Below, in pieces: positions 26,869-34,700 of a stretch of 54,866 bases of DNA. Made by a program: the position numbers and the translations under genes. Origin of the DNA: Planctomycetaceae bacterium (GTDB lineage: Bacteria > Planctomycetota > Planctomycetia > Pirellulales > UBA1268); assembly GCA_947459185.1 (NCBI GenBank), contig CANHCU010000008.1, forward strand, positions 1-54,866, read 5' to 3'. The notes below the pieces were generated by a model. That model was not told the origin of the DNA. It saw nothing but the letters and a program-made list of their open reading frames with translations, and made no database searches. How positions within the stretch are numbered: position 1 is the first letter of the stretch; each line of letters opens with the position of its first letter.

Positions 26869-29026
26869 CATCGATGCAATGACCCCGGACAACAGGCCAT
26901 CGGCCGCAACGGGCGGCTGGCGATCCCTGCTTGGCAACAAATTGCTCCTCTCGCTGCTCGGCGTCTCTCTGATTCCGCTGGCTCTGATGGGTATCGCCAC
27001 CTACCGCTCGGCGGCCGCTGCGCTGACATCCGAGGCGTTCGGCAAGCTGGAGACGGTCCGCACGATCACCGCCAAGTCGGTGGAACGCTATTTTCAGACC
27101 CTGCACGACGAACTCCGCGTGCTCTCCGAGGATCGCATGACGATCGACGCCTGCAAGCAGTTCCAGGCCGCCTTTGCCACCGTCCTCTCCGACAACAAAA
27201 CCGACGACAAGGCGTTGGCCCGCGCCCGCCGTGAACTGGAGTCGCATTACGGTGGCGATTTCGCCGCGGAGTTTCGCAAGCGAACAGGCGACGAGCCGGG
27301 CACCAAGGCGCAGGTTGAATCGCTCGACGACACTGCCGCATACCTGCAGTTTCTCTACATTCGCAACAACGAGCATGCCATCGGCTCAAAGCTGCTGCTC
27401 GACGCGGCCGACGATCAGTCCGCCTACTCGAAGGTGCATGCCAGCTTCCATCCCCTGTTCCGCAGCATTCTCGAGAAGTACGGATTGGCGGACGTCTTTC
27501 TGATCGATCCCGTGTCCGGCAACGTCCTCTACACGGTGCACAAGGAGCCCGACTTCGCCGCCTCGCTGCGGAGCGGACCTCTTGTCGGCACCAGCCTCGC
27601 GAATGCCTTCCTGGAGGCCGTCGGCAGCGGCCGCCGCGACGCCGTGGCGTATGGTCCGTTTGCCCGCTACTTCCCCTCGTTCATGGCGCCTGCGAGTTTC
27701 ATCGCAGCACCGCTCTACGAAGGCCGACAACTGGTCGGCGTCGTCGCCTTTCAGATCCCGATCGACCGGGCCGACGAAATCATCGGGGAGACCACGGGCA
27801 TGGGCAAGACGGGCGAAACCTACGCGATCGGCTCCGACAGGATGTTCCGGAGCAACTCCCGGTTTGCCGCCGACCTCGGCGTGACCACCACGATCATCGA
27901 TCCGAAGATCAAAGTGAACACGGCGCCGGTGAAAAGCGCGCTGGATGAGGGCATGTCGGGAACGGCCCTGGGCATTGACTACCGCGACACGCCCGTGCTG
28001 TCGTCGTGGTGCCCCGTCACGATCCACCGCGACGAGGCTTCCGACCGAGGGACGGTCCGCTGGGCGCTCGTCTCCGAAATCGATCAGGCTGAGGTGCTTG
28101 CGCCCATTCACAGGCTTCGCAATTTCGCTCTCACCATCTTCGGCCTGACGACGGCCGGCGTCCTGCTCGTGTCGTCTGGTATCGCCCGGCGGCTCACGCG
28201 GGAAACCAATCGACAGGCCGCCCTCGTGGACGGCATCGTCCACAACACGCATGCGTTGGCCAGTTCCTCTGAGGAACTGACGAGCGTGAGCCAGCAGATG
28301 AGTGCAGCCGCCGAGCAGACCACCGCGCAGGCCAACCTTGTCTCCGCGGCAGCCGAGCAGGTGAGCAGCAACGCCGGCACGGTGTCGGGCTCGATCGACA
28401 ATCTCGTGTCGAGCATCCACGAGATCGCCAAGAGTGCCCAGCAGGCAGCCTCGGTCGCCAAACAGGCCGTTGACATGGCGGGGACCGCATCGACGACGAT
28501 GGACGCGCTGGGCCGCTCGAGCGCCGAGATCGGCAAGGTCGTGAAGGTGATCACATCGATAGCCGAACAGACGAACCTGCTCGCGCTCAACGCCACGATC
28601 GAGGCCGCCCGGGCTGGTGAAGCCGGGCGAGGGTTCGCGGTGGTCGCCAATGAGGTGAAGGAATTGGCACGCGAAACCGCGAGGGCCACGGAGGACATCG
28701 GCGGCAAGATCGAGGCCATGCAGAGCGACACGCGGCGGGCCGTGTCGGATATCGGTGGCATCCGCGACGTTATTGAATCGATCGACGCCCTGCAGACGCG
28801 GATCGCCGCGGCCGTCGAGGAACAGTCGGTCACGACCAGCGAGATCAGCCGCAACATCGGTGAGGCGACCACGGGTTCGTCCGAGATCGCCGAAAACATC
28901 GTTCAGGTGGCACAGGCTGCCCAGAGCACAGCGGAAGGGGCCTCGAACACGCAGGTCTCCTCGCAGGAACTCTCCCGTATGGCGCAGGCGCTGCAGCGGC
29001 TGGTGGACGAATACCGGCGGTCCTGA
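26855..29026 (+). CDS. Methyl-accepting chemotaxis protein
   Basis: A 723-residue receptor. TM1 is near residue 35 ([20 protein letters not shown]). A large extracytoplasmic sensor of about 370 residues follows, with Cache-like stretches ([40 protein letters not shown]). TM2 is near residue 430 ([20 protein letters not shown]). The cytoplasmic coiled coil carries the signalling hairpin [20 protein letters not shown] and [19 protein letters not shown] domain between TM2 and the coiled coil is not obvious. No C-terminal CheR-docking pentapeptide is seen; the end is [14 protein letters not shown] precedes the ATG at 26855. It is the only receptor in the operon, so it is probably its dedicated sensor. 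The ligand is unknown. Confidence 0.93.
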   Translation: MAAYDIDAMTPDNRPSAATGGWRSLLGNKLLLSLLGVSLIPLALMGIATYRSAAAALTSEAFGKLETVRTITAKSVERYFQTLHDELRVLSEDRMTIDACKQFQAAFATVLSDNKTDDKALARARRELESHYGGDFAAEFRKRTGDEPGTKAQVESLDDTAAYLQFLYIRNNEHAIGSKLLLDAADDQSAYSKVHASFHPLFRSILEKYGLADVFLIDPVSGNVLYTVHKEPDFAASLRSGPLVGTSLANAFLEAVGSGRRDAVAYGPFARYFPSFMAPASFIAAPLYEGRQLVGVVAFQIPIDRADEIIGETTGMGKTGETYAIGSDRMFRSNSRFAADLGVTTTIIDPKIKVNTAPVKSALDEGMSGTALGIDYRDTPVLSSWCPVTIHRDEASDRGTVRWALVSEIDQAEVLAPIHRLRNFALTIFGLTTAGVLLVSSGIARRLTRETNRQAALVDGIVHNTHALASSSEELTSVSQQMSAAAEQTTAQANLVSAAAEQVSSNAGTVSGSIDNLVSSIHEIAKSAQQAASVAKQAVDMAGTASTTMDALGRSSAEIGKVVKVITSIAEQTNLLALNATIEAARAGEAGRGFAVVANEVKELARETARATEDIGGKIEAMQSDTRRAVSDIGGIRDVIESIDALQTRIAAAVEEQSVTTSEISRNIGEATTGSSEIAENIVQVAQAAQSTAEGASNTQVSSQELSRMAQALQRLVDEYRRS

Positions 29027-29058
29027 CGGGCTGACGGTGAATCAGGGAGGGTATCGAA

Positions 29059-30504
29059 GTGCGTGCACTTGTCGTTGACGACTCGAAACCGAGCCGCAGC
29101 ATTCTCGTGCGGGTGCTTCGCGACCTCCGATTCGACTGCACGGAAGCGACCAATGGTCTGGAGGCACTCGCCGCGCTCTCCTCGATGAGTCGTCCCGATC
29201 TGGTGACCATCAACTGGCACATGCCGGTGATGGACGGCATCGAACTCGTCCGCAGGCTGCGAGCGCTGCCCGTTCATCGCGGGCTCAAGCTGTTGATGGT
29301 CTCCACCGAAAACGACAAGGACCTTGTCGCGGCTGCACTCGCCGCGGGCGCTGATGATTATCTCGCCAAGCCGTTCACGCCCGAGGCGCTCGCCCGCAAG
29401 CTCGTCGCCCTCGGCGTCTGCACAGCCGCCGAGGCGGCCGCCGCCGGCACTCGCGGACCCATTCGTGTGCTCGTTGTCGATGATTCGGCCACGATCCGCA
29501 GTGTGCTGTCAGCCACGCTGGGAGCTGATCCTGACCTGAGGGTCGTCGGCACTGCCATCAACGGTCAGGTCGCGATAGCCAGCATCGCGGCCAGTCCTCC
29601 CGACCTCGTGCTGCTCGACGTGGAGATGCCCGTGCTCGACGGCATCTCCACGCTGCGAGAGATCCGCCGCATGCACCCAAAGCTGCCGGTGCTGATGTTC
29701 TCGAGCCTCACCGAACGCGGCTCGAAGGCCACGCTCGACGCGCTGCTCGCCGGCGCGAATGACTACGTGGCCAAGCCGACGGCACAGACAGCCGACGAGG
29801 TCGCCGCCAGAATCCGCGACGACGTGATCGTGAAGATCAAAGCGCTCGTGCCCCGGGGTGGTCCGGCGGCGCGTGCTGCCCAGCCAGCAGCCGCCCGCCC
29901 GGCGGCGCCGACGCGGAAGGAGGCAATCAAGGGCATCGTTATCGCCGTCTCGACCGGCGGTCCGACGGCGCTCGCCGAGGTGCTGCCTGCGTTTGCCGCC
30001 TCTGCCCGCGTGCCGGTGCTGATCGTGCAGCACATGCCGGCATTCTTCACCGCGCAACTGGCTGAGCGGCTTGCCAAGCTCTGCAACGCCCCCGTGCTCG
30101 AGGCGCAGGCGGGTCAGGAAATTCGTCCGGGTGACATTCTCCTTGCGCCTGGTGGCCGCCATTTCGAACTCGCTGGCGATGGCGTCTCGCTGCGAGCACG
30201 ACTCACCGACGACCCACCTGAGAACTCCTGCCGTCCGGCCGCAGACGTACTGTTTCGGTCGGCGGCGCGTGTCTGGGGAGCCGGCACTCTCGGCATCGTG
30301 CTCACCGGGATGGGGCGTGATGGCCTGCAGGGCTCAAGGCAGATCGTCGAGGCGGGAGGAACGGTGATCGCCCAGGATGAATTCACAAGCGTGGTCTGGG
30401 GAATGCCGGGAGAGGTCGTCCGCGCCGGCCTGGCGGATGCCATCCTGCCGCTCTCCCAGATCGGCGTCGAAGTGGCGATGCGGCTGAAGCGTCGGGGCAT
30501 CTGA
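29059..30504 (+). CDS. cheB: CheY-like pseudoreceiver fused to CheB methylesterase
   Basis: A 481-residue fusion. The first receiver (residues 1-120) has LVVDDSK with D7/D8, Ser82 and Lys104, but Asn52 stands where the phospho-acceptor Asp should be (DLVTINWHMPVMDG). The second receiver (about 135-255) is intact, with Asp187 in DLVLLDVEMPVLDG. The methylesterase domain has Ser298 in AVSTGGPT, His325 in VQHMP and Asp421 in MGRDG, the full catalytic triad. CheB removes methyl groups from MCP glutamates once its receiver is phosphorylated by CheA. GTG start with AGGGAGGG upstream. The extra pseudoreceiver may dock on CheA or lock the fusion in a fixed state; that is inference. Confidence 0.92.
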   Translation: MRALVVDDSKPSRSILVRVLRDLRFDCTEATNGLEALAALSSMSRPDLVTINWHMPVMDGIELVRRLRALPVHRGLKLLMVSTENDKDLVAAALAAGADDYLAKPFTPEALARKLVALGVCTAAEAAAAGTRGPIRVLVVDDSATIRSVLSATLGADPDLRVVGTAINGQVAIASIAASPPDLVLLDVEMPVLDGISTLREIRRMHPKLPVLMFSSLTERGSKATLDALLAGANDYVAKPTAQTADEVAARIRDDVIVKIKALVPRGGPAARAAQPAAARPAAPTRKEAIKGIVIAVSTGGPTALAEVLPAFAASARVPVLIVQHMPAFFTAQLAERLAKLCNAPVLEAQAGQEIRPGDILLAPGGRHFELAGDGVSLRARLTDDPPENSCRPAADVLFRSAARVWGAGTLGIVLTGMGRDGLQGSRQIVEAGGTVIAQDEFTSVVWGMPGEVVRAGLADAILPLSQIGVEVAMRLKRRGI

Positions 30505-30522
30505 AGTCCTGGAAAGACTCGC

Positions 30523-31350
30523 ATGAAGGTCGGCGCGGCCCAGTTCACCTTCCTCTGCGACCTGCTTCGCAAGCGCACCGGCGTCGTCATCGACGGCTCG
30601 AAGGAATACCTCGTCGTGGCGAGGCTGACGCCGATCGTCCGCCAGCGGAAAATCCCCAGCCTCGACACGCTCATCGATCGGATGCGCAAGGGTCTCGATC
30701 CGACGCTCGAGCGCGACGTGCTCAGCGCCATGATGACGCACGAGACCTCGTTTTTTCGTGACAAGAGTCCCTTCGAAACACTCCGCACGATTGTCATACC
30801 AGAGCTGGTCGCCCGGCGGTCTGCCACCCGACAGCTGACGTTCTGGTCCGCTGCCTGTTCCACGGGACAGGAGCCCTACAGCCTTGCCATGCTGCTGAAC
30901 GAGCACTTTCGCGGACTGCTCGACACGTGGCAGGTGCGGATCATCGCCACCGACTTCTCCGAGGCCGTGCTGGCGAAGGCACGCGACGGCCTGTTCACCG
31001 AACTCGAGGCCGGCCGAGGCCTGCCGCCGGCATTGCTGCAGAAGTATTTCCGACCGCTCCAGGGCAAGTGGAGCATCTCGCAGGACTGCCGCCGTCTCGT
31101 GGAATTCCGCTCGCTCAACCTCAACGCGACCTGGCCAATGATGCCCCCCTGCGATGTCGTGTTCGTTCGCAACGTGATGATCTATTTCGATATCGCCACC
31201 CGAGCCGCGCTCGTGGAGCGGATGCGGCGGATTCTGCGGCCCGACGGCGTGCTCTTTCTAGGGGGCGCGGAGACGCTCATCGGCATGGACACGGGCTACG
31301 AACGCCTCACCGGCGCCGGCTGCAGCTACTACCGACCCAAGCAGAGGTGA
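30523..31350 (+). CDS. cheR: CheR receptor methyltransferase
   Basis: A 275-residue SAM-dependent methyltransferase. The N-terminal helical domain includes FLCDLLRKRTGVVIDGSKEY and TLERDVLSAMMTHETSFFRD. The SAM-binding site is FWSAACSTGQEPYSLAML, and the downstream ATDFSEAVLAKARDGLF and CDVVFVRNVMIYFD are the usual CheR motifs. It methylates MCP glutamates and opposes CheB. It lies 18 bases after the cheB fusion gene and has GGAAAG before the ATG. Its stop is 36 bases from the stop of the convergent receiver-PP2C gene, with no clear terminator in between. Confidence 0.93.
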   Translation: MKVGAAQFTFLCDLLRKRTGVVIDGSKEYLVVARLTPIVRQRKIPSLDTLIDRMRKGLDPTLERDVLSAMMTHETSFFRDKSPFETLRTIVIPELVARRSATRQLTFWSAACSTGQEPYSLAMLLNEHFRGLLDTWQVRIIATDFSEAVLAKARDGLFTELEAGRGLPPALLQKYFRPLQGKWSISQDCRRLVEFRSLNLNATWPMMPPCDVVFVRNVMIYFDIATRAALVERMRRILRPDGVLFLGGAETLIGMDTGYERLTGAGCSYYRPKQR

Positions 31351-31386
31351 TGCTCATCCCCGGCGGCTTGGGCGGGGCGACGGCTG

Positions 31387-32829
31387 TCAGGGACGCCATT
31401 CGACGCCGAGGATCGAGACGTCGTCGAGCGGGCCGATCGGTCGGCACCATTCTTCGACACGCTGCAGAAGCTCGCCCACGCTCTCCTCCAGCGGCCGCGC
31501 ACGCGTGGACGCAAGCACGCCAGCCAGCGCCTCATCGCCAAGCTGCTGCCGATCCTTGTCCATCGCCTCCGTCACGCCGTCGGAATAGAGGTAGATGCGA
31601 TCGCCCGGCGCCAGCTGCAGCGTCTGCTGGTCGTATTCCACATCTGGAACGAAGGCAATCGGGAAGCCCTCGACGGGATGAAACTCGGGCTGGCCACCAG
31701 CCGGCACCCGCACCAGCGCCGGATGGCCACCAGAGACGTAGTCGAGCCGGCCCGTCGGCAGGTGCAAAACGCCGTAGAGCATCGTGAAGTAGAGCCCCGA
31801 AAACTCGTCGGCCTGAAAGAGCCGGTTGAGCTGCGTGGCCACCTCGGCCGGCCGGGCGATGACAATCCGGCCGTCGGCTCCCTGCCGGACGAGCAACGAC
31901 TGGTCGGAGACCTTCGGCGTGAGAAACCGACCGACGGTCACCGCCATCAGCGAGGAGGGCACTCCGTGACCGCTGACATCGACGACAAACAGCCCGGCGT
32001 GCTCGTCGTCGAGCGGAAAAACATTGAGAAAGTCGCCGGCGAGGCTGTGGCACGGCACATACCGCCACGCTACGTGCGTGGACGGAAGCGTCACGTGGGC
32101 AGCAGGAAGGAGCGACTGCTGCACCTTGGCGGCCGCCTCCAGGTCGCGGACCATCTGGGCATTAATCTGCGAGATGCGGTCGTTGAGATCGGTGAGTTCG
32201 GCGTTGGTCCGCTGCAGACTGTCGCGGGCGACCGAGAGATCCTCATTGGCGACGACCAATTCCTGATTCTTGGCGACGGCGTTCTCGAACGTTGAGACAA
32301 GCAGATTGAGAACTTGCTGGCGGCCGGCCTTCACGCGAAACTGCTGGCCGGCAAGCGTCACCTCCAGCGTGGCAGCCTCGGTCTCACTCTCGTCGCCGTC
32401 GAGCGGCGTGGCCAGCAGCGACTGGATGCGGCCGAGCAGAAAGTCGGGCTCGTACGGCTTGGTGACGTAGTTATCGGCCCCGGCGTCGAGGCCGCGGATG
32501 ATGTCGATCGGATCGGCCAGCGTCGACAGGAGGATGAACGGCAAGGTCTTCAGCGACGGATCGGTCTTCACCGCCTTGCAAAACTCGTAGCCTGTCATCA
32601 CCGGCATCTCGATGTCGGAGACGATGATGTCCGGCCGTCGTTCGCGGACCAGGGCGAGTGCGTCGGCGCCAGTTTCACCCCAGCGCACGGTGTGACCGGC
32701 CTCAGTGAGTCGGCGGATCAGCATCTTCGCCTGGATGCGGCTGTCTTCCGCGATCACGACGTCGACAGGAGTGCCTGGCGCCGTACGGACGACTTCAGTT
32801 GCCGGCTGTGCCGAAGCGTCTGGATTCAT
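31387..32829 (-). CDS. Response regulator with PP2C-type (RsbU/SpoIIE-like) phosphatase output
   Basis: A 480-residue protein. The receiver (residues about 20-140) has AEDS, phospho-acceptor Asp72 (IIVSDIEMPVMTG) and Lys in YVTKPYEPD. A coiled-coil linker follows (AVAKNQELVVANEDLSVARD to LEAAAKVQQSLLPA). The C-terminal SpoIIE-type phosphatase has LAGDFLNVF, VVDVSGHGVPSSLM, YLYSDGVTEAMD and GPLDDVSILG, the conserved metal-binding Asp and Gly positions. The ATG at 32829 follows GGGAAGG. It is the second gene after the STAS protein gene (29-base gap). A phosphorylated receiver probably activates the phosphatase toward the STAS protein. CheA from the facing operon is a candidate phosphodonor, but this is inference. 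Confidence 0.92.
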   Translation of the reverse strand: MNPDASAQPATEVVRTAPGTPVDVVIAEDSRIQAKMLIRRLTEAGHTVRWGETGADALALVRERRPDIIVSDIEMPVMTGYEFCKAVKTDPSLKTLPFILLSTLADPIDIIRGLDAGADNYVTKPYEPDFLLGRIQSLLATPLDGDESETEAATLEVTLAGQQFRVKAGRQQVLNLLVSTFENAVAKNQELVVANEDLSVARDSLQRTNAELTDLNDRISQINAQMVRDLEAAAKVQQSLLPAAHVTLPSTHVAWRYVPCHSLAGDFLNVFPLDDEHAGLFVVDVSGHGVPSSLMAVTVGRFLTPKVSDQSLLVRQGADGRIVIARPAEVATQLNRLFQADEFSGLYFTMLYGVLHLPTGRLDYVSGGHPALVRVPAGGQPEFHPVEGFPIAFVPDVEYDQQTLQLAPGDRIYLYSDGVTEAMDKDRQQLGDEALAGVLASTRARPLEESVGELLQRVEEWCRPIGPLDDVSILGVEWRP

Positions 32830-32858
32830 CGCCGTGCCTTCCCAGGTGCGGCCAACGC

Positions 32859-33218
32859 TCAGGCTTCGAATGCCGCCAAGCCGGCGGGTGCGTCGGGGTA
32901 GATCTTGAACAGCTTGTCGAGGTTCGTGAGCTTGAAGACCTGGAAGATTTCCGGACGGATGCCGCACATCTTCAGCCGACCCTTTCCAGCCCCGATCTTG
33001 CGGTGGAGTTGCCCGAGCAGGCCGAGCATGGCGCTCGACATGAACTCGACGTTCGAGAAGTCGAGGAGCATGTCCGGACCGGAGGCATTGCCCATCAGCC
33101 GGTTGATCTCGGTCTTGATCTCATCGAGCACCGTGTCATCGAGGATTTTCTTGTCCTTGAAGAGCACGATGTGAATGTCGTCCTTTTTGGCGGTCTGGAT
33201 GCGACGGTACTGGTCCAT
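32859..33218 (-). CDS. STAS-domain anti-sigma factor antagonist-like protein
   Basis: A 119-residue STAS protein of the SpoIIAA/RsbV type. The conserved core LLDFSNVEFMSSAMLGLLGQ carries Ser61-Ser62, where the phosphorylatable Ser of the family sits (D-S-S-G in SpoIIAA; Asp is Ser61 here and Ser62 aligns with the phospho-site). The rest (KMCGIRPEIFQVFKLTNLDK) matches the second half of the fold. Family members bind and sequester a serine-kinase anti-sigma factor when unphosphorylated. No kinase/anti-sigma gene is in the window, so the partner lies elsewhere. The gene is first in a two-gene unit with the PP2C phosphatase that probably dephosphorylates it. Confidence 0.88.
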   Translation of the reverse strand: MDQYRRIQTAKKDDIHIVLFKDKKILDDTVLDEIKTEINRLMGNASGPDMLLDFSNVEFMSSAMLGLLGQLHRKIGAGKGRLKMCGIRPEIFQVFKLTNLDKLFKIYPDAPAGLAAFEA

Positions 33219-33520
33219 AGCTGATGTGATTCCCGGGGAAGCGGACGATCCGCGGCGTGCCGCGACCGAACTTCAAGCCTATCCTGTTCGGGAATGCCAT
33301 GCCAGCCGCCGGTCGGCGACACGCCTAAAACGCCTGTTCTGGCAGCACAACAGGCTGCTGAACGCGGCATTCCCGCCTGCAAGGTCCTCCCAGACTGCGA
33401 GACCCAACCCGCGGCGGCAGGGACTCTATCCATCTTACCTCGGCGGTCGATTATGCCGGTGGTGCCGAAGCCGTATGGTTCGGCGCAGGACAAGCGCATC
33501 GTTTGGGGGAGGCGGCGACT
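33219..33520. other. 302-bp divergent intergenic region
   Basis: The gap between the STAS gene (minus) and the first barrel gene (plus) should hold promoters for both. No protein-like frame is seen. A loose inverted repeat, GGGAATGCC at 33290-33298 and GGCATTCCC at 33366-33374, spans about 67 bases and may be a relic. A GGGGGAGG ribosome binding site at 33504-33511 precedes the barrel start at 33521. Confidence 0.4.
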
Positions 33521-34681
33521 ATGAGGGCGGCGTATCGGCAGATCGTGGGGATTGCGGGTACGGCACTCATCGCCTGCTGTGTCCTGACGGGATTGTCACG
33601 CGGTGATGGCACCGTCAGCCCGTTGCTCGACGAGGCAGCACAGGCCGCGTTGGTCGCGTTGGACGGACCGCTGCCGGCCGACAGCCTCGACACACTCCCC
33701 GCGGCCGATGACCCGTGCATGGCGGAACTCCGCCGCTGCTGCTGCTGCCCAAACTGGACGCACTACGCCATCTTCGACCTGCTCTTCCTGCAGCGAAACA
33801 ACCAGGCCGGCAACCAGCCACTCGTCTACAACGCCGATACGAAAGCCCCGGTGATGACGGCTCAGGACCTCCAGCCCTCGGTTGGGATGGGCTTCCGCAC
33901 ATTTTATGGAGAACTCGTCACCGACCAATACGGTTGGGAGGTTGGCTATACCGGCATTTACGGAATGTTCGGGCAATCGACCGTCACTGGCCCGTCGAAC
34001 CTCGAACTGCCACCTCCGCTCGGGCTGGCGGTCAATAATTTCAACGATGCCGACCAGGTGCGGGCGACCTACGCATCGACGCTCAACATCGCCGAATTCA
34101 ACGTCTTCTGCTACGACTGCTGCCAGGAGTGCGGACCGAACTGGTGCGGACTCACCCGCTGCAGGCCCAACTGCCACTGCGTGAACTGGCTGGCGGGGTT
34201 CGTCTGGGCCGGGCTGGACGAGCAGGCGAGCCTTACCGCCCTCTGCTGCGATCCGCCGGAGCCGGCCAGCTACAACGTTCGCACGAGCACGAACTACTTC
34301 GGGCCGCAGATCGGCATGCGTGGCCGCCGCGAGTGGTGCCGCTGGGCGGTCGAGGGCTGGTGGAAGACGGCCGTCTGCGGCACGAGTGCCTACCAGGCCG
34401 CCGACCCGATCGCGGGCACTATTTCGAACACCGAGCGACCGGCCGTGTCGGCTCGTGACTCGGGCGTGGGCTTCATCGGCCAGCTGAACGGCACGCTGAT
34501 CTACCGGCTCACTAACCACTGGGGACTGCGTGCCGGCTACAACATCTACTGGCTGACGAGCGCCGCCCTGGCGCCTTCGCAGTGGGATTTCAACACGGCC
34601 GCCGGTGCTGGCACCGGCATCAACGACAACGGCGGCCTGTTCCTCCACGGTGCTAATCTCGGCACCGAGTACCGCTGGTAA
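33521..34681 (+). CDS. BBP7-like outer-membrane beta-barrel protein, Cys-rich
   Basis: A 386-residue exported protein. The signal peptide IVGIAGTALIACCVLTGLS is followed by a mature region of repeated amphipathic strands ending in GANLGTEYRW, the aromatic C-terminus typical of outer-membrane barrels. Strand motifs such as HYAIFDLLFLQRNNQ, YGWEVGYTGIYGMF and NHWGLRAGYNIYWLT are shared with the paralogue at 44595-45668. I match this to the planctomycete BBP7 barrel family, from memory. Unlike the paralogue it carries many cysteines, in RCCCCPN and CYDCCQECGPNWCGLTRC. Start ATG with GGGGGAGG nine bases upstream. It ends 19 bases before the stop of the convergent giant surface-protein gene. Confidence 0.78.
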   Translation: MRAAYRQIVGIAGTALIACCVLTGLSRGDGTVSPLLDEAAQAALVALDGPLPADSLDTLPAADDPCMAELRRCCCCPNWTHYAIFDLLFLQRNNQAGNQPLVYNADTKAPVMTAQDLQPSVGMGFRTFYGELVTDQYGWEVGYTGIYGMFGQSTVTGPSNLELPPPLGLAVNNFNDADQVRATYASTLNIAEFNVFCYDCCQECGPNWCGLTRCRPNCHCVNWLAGFVWAGLDEQASLTALCCDPPEPASYNVRTSTNYFGPQIGMRGRREWCRWAVEGWWKTAVCGTSAYQAADPIAGTISNTERPAVSARDSGVGFIGQLNGTLIYRLTNHWGLRAGYNIYWLTSAALAPSQWDFNTAAGAGTGINDNGGLFLHGANLGTEYRW

Positions 34682-34700
34682 CGGCCCACGGCTTGTCGAC

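Noticed and set aside
24083-31350. Flagellar motility locus
   Set aside because: No flagellar structural, switch or stator gene is present, and no intact stand-alone CheY was seen.
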